Assembly: GCA_019424245.1 (NCBI GenBank)
Contig: JAHYZV010000005.1
Span: forward strand, 62,001 to 126,000
From: Clostridiales bacterium
Lineage (GTDB): Bacteria; Bacillota; Clostridia; Lachnospirales; Lachnospiraceae
Reading direction: 5' to 3'
Length of the DNA: 64,000 nt
Shown here: in pieces, positions 7,955 to 16,195 of the stretch
Layout: the number at the start of each line of letters is the position of its first letter
Position numbering within the stretch: the stretch's first letter is position 1
Translations under genes and position numbers: made by a program
The notes under the pieces: model-generated
Databases searched by the model: none
What the model saw: the letters and a program-made list of their open reading frames with translations, nothing else
Told to the model about the DNA's origin: nothing

Positions 7955-9685
7955 TTATCTTTTATTGCTCTTTTTGCTTATCACAATAACAGTTCCAGAA
8001 ATAACAGCTGCTGCTACAAGAATCACAATATATACCCATACATGATTATTGTCACCAGTCTTTACAACCTCTTCATCAGCCGCAACTTCACCAGTTTTTC
8101 TGACTCTTGAGCCACCAACAGTCTCATCTTCTTTTCCTATAACTAATTCTTCATCTCCTGCAACTTCACCAGTCTTCTTTGTGACCTGAGTTGATGAAGT
8201 TGTATGTTCTTTTGCCTGTTTATTAGAATCTACTGTTGTTTCATTTGACTTTGTTGTCTCATTAACAGCTGTTGTTTCGTTTGATTCTGGTTTTGTCGGC
8301 TTAGTTTCCTTACCAGCATCAACTGTTGTCTCATTCGACTTTGTTGTCTCCTGCGCAACTGTTGTCTCATTCGACTTTGTTGCCTCCTGTGCAACTGTTG
8401 TCTCGTTTGACTTTGTTGTCTCCTGTGCAACTGTTGTCTCGTTTGACTTTGTTGTCTCCTGTGCAGTTGTTGTCTCGTTTGACTTTGTTGTCTCCTGTGC
8501 AGTTGTTGTCTCATCCGACTTTGTTGTCTCCTGTGCAGTTGTTGTCTCGTTTGACTTTGTTGTTTCCTGTGCAGTTGTTGTCTCTTCTGACTTTGTTGTT
8601 TCTGATGAAGACTGTGCTACAGATGTTGTTTCCTTTTGTGTCGTCTCCTGCTGTTGATTATCTGATATAAAATGCATTTGTCCATTGACATTAACAAATG
8701 ACTTAGAAATTGCTCTTCCATTACATGTAGATGTTAAGGTAATATCTGCTTTTGGTGCAACAACTATACCACATACCTCACCTATATTAATATTACCAGT
8801 TACATTAACAGCATTGAAAATAACCGTGTCTGATATATCAACATCTGTTAATCCACCTGTATTCTTACCATTAATGCTGAATCTTTTGATATCTGCATCA
8901 CCATCACCGCCAAGAAGATTAATGATAACAAACTGTCCCTGTGCTTTATTTGTTATGTTTAGCTGTCCTTCTCCATAATAAGATGAAACTTCTTTTCCCT
9001 GCCAGTCAATATAATTATTAGCATACATATTTACCACTACAATCTGCTTATTCTTAAATGAAGAAAGATCAATCTTTCTCTCATCATAAGCATCAATAAC
9101 TATATCAGCCTCCGAATCTGGTGTATCAGCATACGCCTTGAAATTATCGTATACATTATCAAGTGCTGCCGTTACATCCATATAATCCTCTGCATAATAA
9201 ACATTGATTGTATCCTTGCAGTTAGCCACATTAATAACAGCACCTGTTCTTTTTCCGTCAGAATCTTTAATATAATATTTATTCTCTCTGGGTTCATAAT
9301 CATAATCAGTTCCAAGTACAAGATTATTAAATGCATTTCTATCCACATTAACTTCTGATGAACCAGAATTATCAAAACTCTTGATATATGTTGTTCCAAT
9401 GCTCATATCAAGCCATGCACTCATCCACTGATCTGTTATTAGAAGCTTGTTAGTCGCGAAACATGTCTGATTGTGATTACTATTCTTAAATTCTTCAGCA
9501 ACTACACCATAAGGTTTTGCTGCTCCTAATAATTCATTAAGGACATCCTGTGTTTTCGAGTATGCACCAGCTTTTAAAGATGTACCGGCAAACACAGAAC
9601 CTGCAACCATTGCAACTGAAAGAACACCAACTGCAGTTTTCTTAACCTTTGCATTCAAACTACTTAATAGTTTTCTAAAAAACAT
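7955..9685 (-). CDS. Secreted choice-of-anchor A surface protein with Thr-rich repeats
   Basis: A 576-residue exported protein. Residues 1-40 form a signal peptide (basic start, hydrophobic VGVLSVAMVAGSVFAGTSL). Residues about 45-345 resemble the choice-of-anchor A beta-helical domain, best seen in GQFVIINLLGGDG, IFNAVNVTGNINIG, GIVVAPKADITL and ISKSFVNVNGQMHFIS. A Thr/Glu-rich stalk of about eight 12-residue units (ETTKSNETTVAQ and variants) follows. The end carries EVVKTGD, a 20-residue membrane helix and a KKSNKR tail, which resembles a sortase sorting signal of non-LPXTG type. It is likely a wall-attached adhesion or surface protein; the ligand is unknown. The gene stands alone with its own terminator. 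Confidence 0.8.
   Translation of the reverse strand: MFFRKLLSSLNAKVKKTAVGVLSVAMVAGSVFAGTSLKAGAYSKTQDVLNELLGAAKPYGVVAEEFKNSNHNQTCFATNKLLITDQWMSAWLDMSIGTTYIKSFDNSGSSEVNVDRNAFNNLVLGTDYDYEPRENKYYIKDSDGKRTGAVINVANCKDTINVYYAEDYMDVTAALDNVYDNFKAYADTPDSEADIVIDAYDERKIDLSSFKNKQIVVVNMYANNYIDWQGKEVSSYYGEGQLNITNKAQGQFVIINLLGGDGDADIKRFSINGKNTGGLTDVDISDTVIFNAVNVTGNINIGEVCGIVVAPKADITLTSTCNGRAISKSFVNVNGQMHFISDNQQQETTQKETTSVAQSSSETTKSEETTTAQETTKSNETTTAQETTKSDETTTAQETTKSNETTTAQETTKSNETTVAQETTKSNETTVAQEATKSNETTVAQETTKSNETTVDAGKETKPTKPESNETTAVNETTKSNETTVDSNKQAKEHTTSSTQVTKKTGEVAGDEELVIGKEDETVGGSRVRKTGEVAADEEVVKTGDNNHVWVYIVILVAAAVISGTVIVISKKSNKR
8240..8605 (-). repeat. 36-bp tandem repeats encoding the Thr-rich stalk
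   Basis: Roughly eight consecutive copies of a 36-bp unit encode ETTKSNETTVAQ or close variants (N/E/D at position 6, T/V at position 10). Several neighbouring copies are almost identical in DNA, so copy number may vary between strains by slippage or recombination. Confidence 0.9.
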
Positions 9686-9766
9686 TACTATCCCTCCAAA
9701 AATGTCTAAATCAACAGTTTCCCCTTAACTATATTTCTTTTCCCCTCTGAGCGTATAATAGCATTA

Positions 9767-9806
9767 GTACTATAGTACCGCTTCCCCCTTTGAGGGGGAT
9801 TTTTTA
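9767..9806 (+). terminator. Plus-strand terminator-like hairpin with adjacent palindrome
   Basis: CCCCCT (9784-9789) pairs with AGGGGG (9793-9798) and is followed by a T-rich run on the plus strand. Just before it is a perfect 12-bp palindrome GTACTATAGTAC (9767-9778). No plus-strand gene precedes it. A TATAAT lies at 9754-9759 but lacks a good -35. It is either an orphan terminator for a tiny RNA or part of the control region of the surface-protein gene. Confidence 0.4.
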
Positions 9807-9814
9807 ATTCTACA

Positions 9815-9875
9815 TAAATAAAACAACCCATATCCTGAATCAGTATCATTCTAGTATACGTTCCGGACATGGGTT
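9815..9875 (-). terminator. Intrinsic terminator of leuA
   Basis: On the minus strand AACCCATGTCC (9875-9865) pairs with GGATATGGGTT (9835-9825), with one G-U pair and a 29-base loop. The tail GTTTTATTT follows. It begins 26 bases after the leuA stop. Confidence 0.7.
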
Positions 9876-9901
9876 ATATTACACATTATTCAATTTAAAT
9901 A

Positions 9902-11563
9902 TTATGCTTCAAGGCTTCTGTTCATAGCTGACTCTAACGCATCAATAGAAGCTCTGATGATATCATGGTCAATACCAATACCAAAGTAATTCTTTCCATC
10001 CTCTCCTGTAATACCAACATATGCAATGGCACTAGAATCAGAGCCCTTCTTTAATGAATGTTCTTCATAACAGAAGATATCACAAGGCTTTCCAAAGTGA
10101 CTGGCAAGAGCATTACTTACAGCATCAAGACGACCATTACCGCCATCTTCAACATTGCATTTCTTACCATTCTCATCAATAGTCACAACAGTCTGGATTC
10201 CATTAATCTGCTTGAAATGCACTTCAGAAATCTTGAATACTGGTGTATATTTCTTATATCTCTTCTCAAATATCTCAAGCACTTCATCTGCTGAAAGCTC
10301 CTTATGATTAACATCTGATACATCTTTGACAGCATAACCCAGATCTTCTCTCATAGCCTTAGGAACAACCATTCCATAGTTATGTTCAAGAACATAAGCA
10401 ACACCACCCTTACCAGACTGGCTGTTAATTCTTATAACATCTGAATCATATGTACGTCCTACATCTTCCGGATTAATTGGAAGATATGGAACTGTCCATT
10501 TATTAGGATCATTTTCAATTCTGTAATGCATTCCCTTAGATATAGCATCCTGATGTGAACCTGAGAACGCTGCAAATACAAGCTTACCACACCATGGATG
10601 ACGGTCATCAATCTTCATCTGTGTAAGTCTTTCAAATACTTCTGCAAGATGTGGCATATCGGAAAGATCAAGCTCAGGATTAACACCCTGCATATACATG
10701 TTCATAGCAAGTGTAATTATATCAACATTACCTGTTCTCTCACCATTACCAAAAAGTGTTCCCTCAATTCTGTCCGCTCCTGCAAGAAGTCCTAACTCTG
10801 CATCAGCAACACCTGTCGAACGGTCATTATGTGGATGAAGAGAAATAATAACATTCTCTCTGTTGTGCATGTACTTAGACATATATTCAATCTGGCTTGC
10901 AAATACATGTGGAAGTGACATCTCAACTGTAGCAGGAAGATTGATGATACATTTCTTATCAGGTGTTGGCTGCCAGATATCAACAACAGCGTTGCATACC
11001 TCAAGTGCATACTCTGGTTCTGTTCCTGTAAAGCTCTCCGGACTGTATTCGAAAAGGAAGTTTCCTCCATCAGCTTCAGCAAGTTCCTTTAATAACTTGG
11101 CACCTTCAATAGCAATCTGCTTAACTTCTTCCTTAGACTTCTTGAATACCTGTTCTCTCTGTGCTAATGAAGTAGAATTATATACATGAACGATTGCTCT
11201 TGGAGCTCCCTTAACAGCTTCAAATGTCTTCTTAATAATATGTGGTCTTGCCTGGGTAAGAACCTGGATTGTAACATCATCAGGAATCATATTTTTCTCA
11301 ATAAGTGTACGGCAGAACTCATATTCTGTCTCAGAAGCTGCCGGAAAACCAATCTCAATTTCTTTAAATCCAACTTCAACTAACATCTGGAAGAATTCAA
11401 GCTTTTCATCAAGACTCATAGGTTCAACAAGAGCCTGGTTACCATCTCTTAAATCAACCGAACACCAGATTGGTGCCTTATCAACATACTCCTTGTTAAC
11501 CCAGTCATTGCACTTAACTGGTGGCATAAAATAGCCTCTTTCATACTGTCTGTAATCAAACAT
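9902..11563 (-). CDS. leuA: 2-Isopropylmalate synthase
   Basis: First committed enzyme of leucine synthesis: condenses acetyl-CoA with 2-ketoisovalerate to 2-isopropylmalate. The protein is 553 residues, the longer form also seen in actinobacteria and fungi. The TIM barrel shows the metal and substrate motif SVDLRDGNQALVEPM near residue 36, IEIGFPAAS, and the HxH metal ligands in ISLHPHNDRSTG. Residues about 430-553 form the LeuA dimer / leucine-feedback domain. A frame open to 11665 was rejected: it would run through the attenuator, while the ATG at 11563 has AGGAGGTTTTAG upstream. Expression is controlled by the T-box leader. The other leucine genes are not in this window. Confidence 0.95.
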   Translation of the reverse strand: MFDYRQYERGYFMPPVKCNDWVNKEYVDKAPIWCSVDLRDGNQALVEPMSLDEKLEFFQMLVEVGFKEIEIGFPAASETEYEFCRTLIEKNMIPDDVTIQVLTQARPHIIKKTFEAVKGAPRAIVHVYNSTSLAQREQVFKKSKEEVKQIAIEGAKLLKELAEADGGNFLFEYSPESFTGTEPEYALEVCNAVVDIWQPTPDKKCIINLPATVEMSLPHVFASQIEYMSKYMHNRENVIISLHPHNDRSTGVADAELGLLAGADRIEGTLFGNGERTGNVDIITLAMNMYMQGVNPELDLSDMPHLAEVFERLTQMKIDDRHPWCGKLVFAAFSGSHQDAISKGMHYRIENDPNKWTVPYLPINPEDVGRTYDSDVIRINSQSGKGGVAYVLEHNYGMVVPKAMREDLGYAVKDVSDVNHKELSADEVLEIFEKRYKKYTPVFKISEVHFKQINGIQTVVTIDENGKKCNVEDGGNGRLDAVSNALASHFGKPCDIFCYEEHSLKKGSDSSAIAYVGITGEDGKNYFGIGIDHDIIRASIDALESAMNRSLEA

Positions 11564-11630
11564 TCCTAAAACCTCCTGAAAATATAAATATATATTGTTA
11601 ATAAGTAAAGGCTTTCTTAAAGGTAAGCAT

Positions 11631-11928
11631 AAAAAAATCTTTCGTCCATGGGTAATTCTACCCAAAGAGACGAAAGATAAATCTCACGCGTTACCACTCT
11701 TCTTCATAGCTATGCTATGCACTCACTGAATACGTACAACAAATATGCTGCATTATATTCTGTCCACTATAACGGTTGGCTTCCGGCTACTCCTACTTCT
11801 CATAATGATTTCAGGTAGCAGCTCCAAGGCGAGTTCAATAAGTTCCTTCGACTGCCTCGCACCACCCGGCAGTTCTCTGACTCTGGTTCCTATCTAATAG
11901 TCCTCTTCACAGCATTTACTTATTATGT
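11631..11928 (-). ncRNA. Leucine T-box leader of leuA
   Basis: A tRNA-sensing leader of about 300 bases. The T-box sequence on the minus strand, AGAGTGGTAACGCG (11700-11687), differs from the usual AGGGTGGNACCGCG at two positions but keeps the TGGN core; its N is T, matching an A discriminator as in tRNA-Leu. Stem I occupies the 5' half. A CTC leucine codon in GAACTCGCC (about 11833-11831) is the likely specifier. The terminator (ATCTTTCGTC paired with GACGAAAGAT, then seven T, 11678-11631) follows. Uncharged tRNA-Leu should favour antitermination and leuA expression. Confidence 0.92.
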
Positions 11929-13299
11929 ACGTTTATTATACTTGTCATTTTTTATAAAGTCAAGCATAAATTCAAGTTCTTCTTTGGAAATATTCTTATC
12001 AGAATATCTTGCTTTCTCATAACTTGCTGTAATTCTGTCTGCAGCATCAGCATCGTCAGTTATTCTGTTTATTGTTATATCCTGTGGCTGCATATTTTCA
12101 AGTGATTTACCATCCGAATCCCTGGCTGCCTTTGATGATTTTATTGCTGCTTTTCTGAATGCCTTCCTGTACTGCATATTAACAGGCATATTCTTAGCTT
12201 CTTCTGCTCTCTGACGTCTCTTTATCCTTGCTTCTGTTCTTCTGTCATTGCCAATGAATTCAATCTCATCACCATTATTATCCTGTGACTTTTTGAAATT
12301 CTTGGCATATCTGATAATCATATAGACAATAAATACAACAAGTGCAATTACAAGAACTATTGCAAATGCTGTAAATAATGCACTCATAACAGGATTATCA
12401 GTAAATGCAAGGTCGTTATCTCCCTTTACCACATCATCATCAGTGACTGGATTCACGGAATCTTCGGGCATCGTAGAGACTTCTTCTTTCTCTCTTATAA
12501 GTCTTAAGAACAGCTTCAGCACTATCCTTACAACTGCTACAAAACCTGAACCAATCAGTGTAAATATATTGCCATAATCCCCACTATAGAACAGAATCAT
12601 GCCAAGAATCATAAGTCCTGACACAACCATGACCATTATCATGTTAATTCCTGTAATTCTCTCAGCAGGAAATTCTGATTTGCCAGCATTACTTATAAAC
12701 AGAGAATTAAGCTCTTTTAACTGGTTAGCAAGAAAAGCAAGCAGAACAAACAGCACAAATAATACTGTTTCATAGTTAACAAGCAGTCTGTTGCCTGCTG
12801 AACCGCCATAAAGACTTCCTGCGACCATAACCAAACAATACAGAGGTGACATTCTCTCTCCTGCCTGCAAGGCAGCTTTCTTGTCTTCCTGAGTTACATC
12901 AGCAAACTGATTCCCATAAAGCGGTTCATTCATATATTCAGTTTTTCTTGCATTAGCCACTCTTATGCTTACAGACCTTATACACACAGCAAGTACACTT
13001 ACAAAATATGCTGTAGACTCTGCATCTCCATTACCAATTATAATGGCTGTTATAAGCAAAGCAGCATGAATCAGCATAAATAGAAAATTCTTATGTATAT
13101 TCTTTCTTGCCGCATAAGTTATAATAACCGGAACTGCCATAAGAAGTGTTGCAATAATATAACTGTCAGATTTATTCGTAAGTCCCAATATAACAAATGC
13201 AGAAAATGCGAACGCTACAATACACTGGCTTATTATATCTGTCAATGTTCTTATTGTTCTCAGTTTATTATAATTATAAACTTGTCCCGACTCATTCAT
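11923..13299 (-). CDS. Multi-pass membrane protein of the MoxR/DUF58 operon
   Basis: A 458-residue integral membrane protein that I cannot assign to a characterised family. About five hydrophobic helices lie in residues 20-190, two more near 225-265, and one at about 310-335. A basic, charged cytosolic tail follows (KRRQRAEEAKN, KSSKAARDSDGK). No transglutaminase-like or von Willebrand domain is evident, although such partners are common in this operon type. Its ATG has GGAGATAACAT upstream and follows the DUF58 gene by 19 bases. It probably forms a membrane complex with the DUF58 protein and the MoxR ATPase. The leuA promoter lies inside its last codons. Confidence 0.7.
   Translation of the reverse strand: MNESGQVYNYNKLRTIRTLTDIISQCIVAFAFSAFVILGLTNKSDSYIIATLLMAVPVIITYAARKNIHKNFLFMLIHAALLITAIIIGNGDAESTAYFVSVLAVCIRSVSIRVANARKTEYMNEPLYGNQFADVTQEDKKAALQAGERMSPLYCLVMVAGSLYGGSAGNRLLVNYETVLFVLFVLLAFLANQLKELNSLFISNAGKSEFPAERITGINMIMVMVVSGLMILGMILFYSGDYGNIFTLIGSGFVAVVRIVLKLFLRLIREKEEVSTMPEDSVNPVTDDDVVKGDNDLAFTDNPVMSALFTAFAIVLVIALVVFIVYMIIRYAKNFKKSQDNNGDEIEFIGNDRRTEARIKRRQRAEEAKNMPVNMQYRKAFRKAAIKSSKAARDSDGKSLENMQPQDITINRITDDADAADRITASYEKARYSDKNISKEELEFMLDFIKNDKYNKRT
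11935..11963 (-). promoter_or_regulatory. leuA promoter inside the upstream coding region
   Basis: Minus-strand TTGACT (11963-11958), exactly 17 bases, then TATAAT (11940-11935). Start of transcription near 11928 would begin the T-box leader. The whole promoter is within the final codons of the membrane-protein gene, whose stop is at 11925-11923. Confidence 0.88.
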
Positions 13300-13318
13300 A
13301 TGTTATCTCCTGATAAAC

Positions 13319-14452
13319 TTATTTCACTTCCCAGCCCTCTGGTCTGATACCACAATAATCAAGGCTGTATTCTCCACCAGTCATATATGGAACAATCCAT
13401 ATAACCTGTCCATACTTTTTCTCAAACTTCTGCATAGTCTGCTGCAGCTTCTTTCTTCTGCTCGCTGATATAACAACATATACACTGTTGTCACTACTCT
13501 GGACAGAAACATTTTTTATAAATGTTCTGTTAATAAACGCTGCAAACTCTTCTTTTTCAAGCTTTAAATCCATTCTTGCAAGTACAGTATTAATACTTCC
13601 AAGATGTCCAACTCCTGATCCTTCTCTTATACCAACTGCTTCCTTTGTGTCAACATCACATGCATTACTAATTAGAGAGACATTAATTCCCTGTCTGATG
13701 AATTCTTCTGCCACAGAAGCTGCAAGACTTATTGCTTCTTCATTAACCGAATCATATGTAAGCATTCCATCATCCTCAAGATTAAGAAGAATACATACAT
13801 TACGGCTGATTGACTCATTATATTCATTAACACACAGATTACCTGTTCTCGCTGTTGCCTTCCAGTTCACATTCTTTAGGCTGTCGTTGCTTGTATAATC
13901 TCTTATTCCTCTGAACACAAATGGATCTTCAAGCATATATTTCTTACGTTCTGCTTCTCCTGATATTCTGCTTCTTATAAAGCTGAATCTCTTACTATCC
14001 ACAGTCTTAGGATAAACTGTTATCTCACAGGTACTACCCACTTTGATAACATTAATCTCATTCATAAATGGTCCGGCAAATGTAAGCTGTACTCCTGATA
14101 TTCTGAACACACCTCTGTGATTGCATTTAACAGGAATTCTTCTTGTAATTCTCTGATTAGCCAGAAATGAGAACACATCATTGCGGTATGTAAGGTCTGA
14201 CACACTTGAATTAGTATCTGTTCCAGGAAATTCAAGTTCCCTGTCCACCTGAAACTTAAGATTCACACATGGCAGCGGCAGACGTTTTTCGTTGGATATA
14301 ACCTCAACAACATTAACTGTTTCGCCATTTACAACATGCTTTTTCTCAAATTCAAGAGCGACACCCAGCCCCTTATTCCAGTTATAACGAAATACAAGCT
14401 TAATTGCCAGATATACTATAAGTACACCAATAAGCATCAATAATACATTCAT
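13319..14452 (-). CDS. DUF58 domain protein
   Basis: A 377-residue protein of the DUF58 family, usually encoded beside MoxR ATPases. One or two hydrophobic segments at the N-terminus anchor it. The signature around residues 190-215 (RDYTSNDSLKNVNWKATARTG) matches the family's R-Y-x-x-x-D-x-x-x-x-I-x-W-x-x-xAR pattern. The C-terminal half has a von Willebrand A-like fold pattern. The start chosen is the ATG overlapping the moxR stop as TAATG, indicating translational coupling; the upstream alternative is a TTG. Relatives take part in assembly or quality control of membrane or envelope complexes, with the target unknown. Confidence 0.85.
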   Translation of the reverse strand: MNVLLMLIGVLIVYLAIKLVFRYNWNKGLGVALEFEKKHVVNGETVNVVEVISNEKRLPLPCVNLKFQVDRELEFPGTDTNSSVSDLTYRNDVFSFLANQRITRRIPVKCNHRGVFRISGVQLTFAGPFMNEINVIKVGSTCEITVYPKTVDSKRFSFIRSRISGEAERKKYMLEDPFVFRGIRDYTSNDSLKNVNWKATARTGNLCVNEYNESISRNVCILLNLEDDGMLTYDSVNEEAISLAASVAEEFIRQGINVSLISNACDVDTKEAVGIREGSGVGHLGSINTVLARMDLKLEKEEFAAFINRTFIKNVSVQSSDNSVYVVISASRRKKLQQTMQKFEKKYGQVIWIVPYMTGGEYSLDYCGIRPEGWEVK

Positions 14453-15387
14453 TATCTTTTCCAATCTTCAGTAGGAACTGCTGTGTTATTAACAACATGT
14501 TCTACAATCTGTTCTTTATTATCCATATTCATGTAACCTGTCTGTAACACAATTCTGTGTGCCCATACTACAGGTGCAAGTATCTTGATGTCCTCTGGTA
14601 CAACATAATCTCTGCCTGCAACATACGCATATGCTCTCGCCGCATTGAGCATACCAAGAGTTCCTCTCGGGCTTACACCGATTGATACATTGTCCTGCTG
14701 TCTTGTCATCCTTGCCAGTTCAACAATATAATCAATAAGCACTGGGTGAACATATACATTTTTCACATCTTCTTTCATTGCAACAATATCTTCACATGTT
14801 GCAACTGTTGAAAGTTCTTTAGAAGGATCTTCTTTTAAGAATCTGTTAAGAATAAGTACCTCATCATCTTTCTCTGGATAACCCATGTTAATCTTCATAA
14901 GGAATCTGTCAAGCTGTGCCTCAGGAAGCTGATAAGTTCCTGCTGTCTCAATAGGATTCTGTGTTGCAATTACAACAAATGGTTCTTCTAACTTAGAATA
15001 TTCACCATCCACAGTAACCTGATGTTCCTCCATACATTCAAGCAATGCTGACTGTGTTCTAGGTGTTGCCCTGTTAATCTCATCTGCAAGAATAACATTA
15101 GCGAATACCGGACCTCTTCTGAATACGAATTCACCATCTTTCTGGTTAAACACATGCACACCTGTAATATCTGAAGGAAGCAGATCTGGTGTAAACTGAA
15201 TTCTTGAAAATTGTCCATCAATGCTCTTTGCAAATGCTTTCGCCATCATAGTCTTACCTGTACCCGGAACATCTTCAAGAAGAACATGTCCATCAGCAAT
15301 AATACTTGTCAGAACAAGTTCTGAAACATTTCTCTTACCCACAATCACCTTACTTACATTATCTAATATATCTGAAGCCTTACTCAT
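14452..15387 (-). CDS. MoxR-family AAA+ ATPase
   Basis: A 311-residue cytosolic AAA+ ATPase of the MoxR class. Walker A is EDVPGTGKTMMAKA near residues 36-50 and Walker B is VILADEINRA near 100. The sensor region ATQNPIETAGTYQLPEAQ and the lid domain ISVGVSPRGT-like motif (SIGVSPRGTLGML) follow. Such ATPases act as chaperones with DUF58 and membrane partners, as encoded here. The ATG at 15387 is used because GAGGAGG precedes it at the right distance; a longer frame to 15453 lacks this. The promoter overlaps the terminator of the preceding regulator gene. Confidence 0.92.
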   Translation of the reverse strand: MSKASDILDNVSKVIVGKRNVSELVLTSIIADGHVLLEDVPGTGKTMMAKAFAKSIDGQFSRIQFTPDLLPSDITGVHVFNQKDGEFVFRRGPVFANVILADEINRATPRTQSALLECMEEHQVTVDGEYSKLEEPFVVIATQNPIETAGTYQLPEAQLDRFLMKINMGYPEKDDEVLILNRFLKEDPSKELSTVATCEDIVAMKEDVKNVYVHPVLIDYIVELARMTRQQDNVSIGVSPRGTLGMLNAARAYAYVAGRDYVVPEDIKILAPVVWAHRIVLQTGYMNMDNKEQIVEHVVNNTAVPTEDWKR

Positions 15388-15423
15388 AATACCTCCTCGT
15401 AACACGAAATTTAAACTCAGATA

Positions 15424-15453
15424 ATTATAACAAAAACACTGCCAGAACAGCAA
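15424..15453 (-). promoter_or_regulatory. moxR operon promoter
   Basis: Minus-strand TTGCTG (15453-15448), an 18-base spacer and TATAAT (15429-15424). The -35 box lies in the loop of the preceding terminator hairpin, so termination and initiation signals are interleaved. Confidence 0.65.
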
Positions 15454-15468
15454 GTGTCTGACAGTGTT
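15431..15468 (-). terminator. Intrinsic terminator of the Lrp-type regulator gene
   Basis: Minus-strand AACACTGTCAGA (15468-15457) pairs with TCTGGCAGTGTT (15446-15435), with one wobble or mismatch, followed by TTTTTG. It lies 34 bases after the regulator's stop. Confidence 0.8.
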
Positions 15469-15501
15469 AATAGGTTAAATAATTATGAACTTTTGATGAA
15501 T

Positions 15502-15957
15502 TTAATTATCTGTAGGCATCTCCTGATTAACATCAATACCTCTTGGAGCAACAGGTGTTGAGAACACAATCTGTGTACTTGTTCTTCCGAACTTCTGAAG
15601 CTGGCCGATAAATGTATCAAGTTCCATGGTACTTGGGAACATAACTTTTAATAGCATTGAATAATTGCCTGTTACACAGTTACATTCAACAACATTAGGG
15701 CATGACTTGATAAATGGATAGAAATCCGGTTTCTGCACAGGAGCAACTTCAAGATTAATAAATGCTGTTATATGATATCCCAGCTTTAACTGATTAATCT
15801 TAACTTCATATCCTTCAATAATCTCTTCCTTCTCAAGTCTCTCAATTCTTGCTGAAACAGCCGGTGATGAAAGGAAAACATTCTCGGCGAGTGCCTTTAA
15901 TGGCATTCTTGCATTCTGCTGTAATAATGTAATTATCTTCTTATCGATTTTATCCAT
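15502..15957 (-). CDS. Lrp/AsnC-family transcription regulator
   Basis: A 151-residue regulator of the feast/famine family. Residues 1-55 form the helix-turn-helix domain (DKIDKKIITLLQQNARMPLK, SSPAVSARIERLEKEEII). Residues about 65-145 form the RAM ligand-binding and oligomerisation domain (NCVTGNYSMLLKVMFPSTMELDTF pattern split over the strand-turn-strand). It probably senses an amino acid; which one is not evident. The ATG start has CTGGAGGTT upstream. The gene has its own promoter, leader hairpin and terminator, so it is monocistronic. The leader hairpin suggests attenuation. Confidence 0.9.
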   Translation of the reverse strand: MDKIDKKIITLLQQNARMPLKALAENVFLSSPAVSARIERLEKEEIIEGYEVKINQLKLGYHITAFINLEVAPVQKPDFYPFIKSCPNVVECNCVTGNYSMLLKVMFPSTMELDTFIGQLQKFGRTSTQIVFSTPVAPRGIDVNQEMPTDN

Positions 15958-16008
15958 GGCGTGAACCTCCAGATTATAATATTCGTTGTAAATGCTATTA
16001 ATTTAACC

Positions 16009-16052
16009 AAAAAAGGGACAATCCTAGCGTTGTTGCTAAAATCGTCCCCTTT
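16009..16052 (-). promoter_or_regulatory. Attenuator-like hairpin in the Lrp-type gene leader
   Basis: Minus-strand AAAGGGGAC (16052-16044) pairs, with a bulge, with GTCCCTTT (about 16019-16012). An inner stem TTTAGC/GCTA flanks a short loop, and a T6 run follows. It sits between the predicted promoter and the regulator's start codon, about 55 bases before the ATG, so it should terminate transcription unless prevented. Confidence 0.6.
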
Positions 16053-16075
16053 GACTTAAATTATTAACTTATACA

Positions 16076-16104
16076 TAATATACACCTTACATAATAAAAT
16101 AGCA
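16076..16104 (-). promoter_or_regulatory. Probable promoter of the Lrp-type gene
   Basis: On the minus strand TTGCTA, a 17-base spacer and TATATT lie just upstream of the attenuator-like hairpin. Initiation near 16068 would give a transcript in which the hairpin forms within the first 60 bases. Box positions are read by eye and good to one or two bases. Confidence 0.55.
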
Positions 16105-16195
16105 AGTGTTTTTTCTTTATTTTCATTGCTTTTATACATAATATTTGTTAGAGTAGAGAAAATACTAAAGCCATTACTGGCAGAACGGAGACATT

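Noticed and set aside
8240..8605. Regular repeats resembling a CRISPR array
   Set aside because: The units are contiguous 36-bp repeats with no unique spacers, and they are in frame inside a surface-protein gene.
11564..11665. N-terminal extension of leuA
   Set aside because: The extra 34 codons run through the T-box terminator and lack a ribosome site; the internal ATG has AGGAGG.
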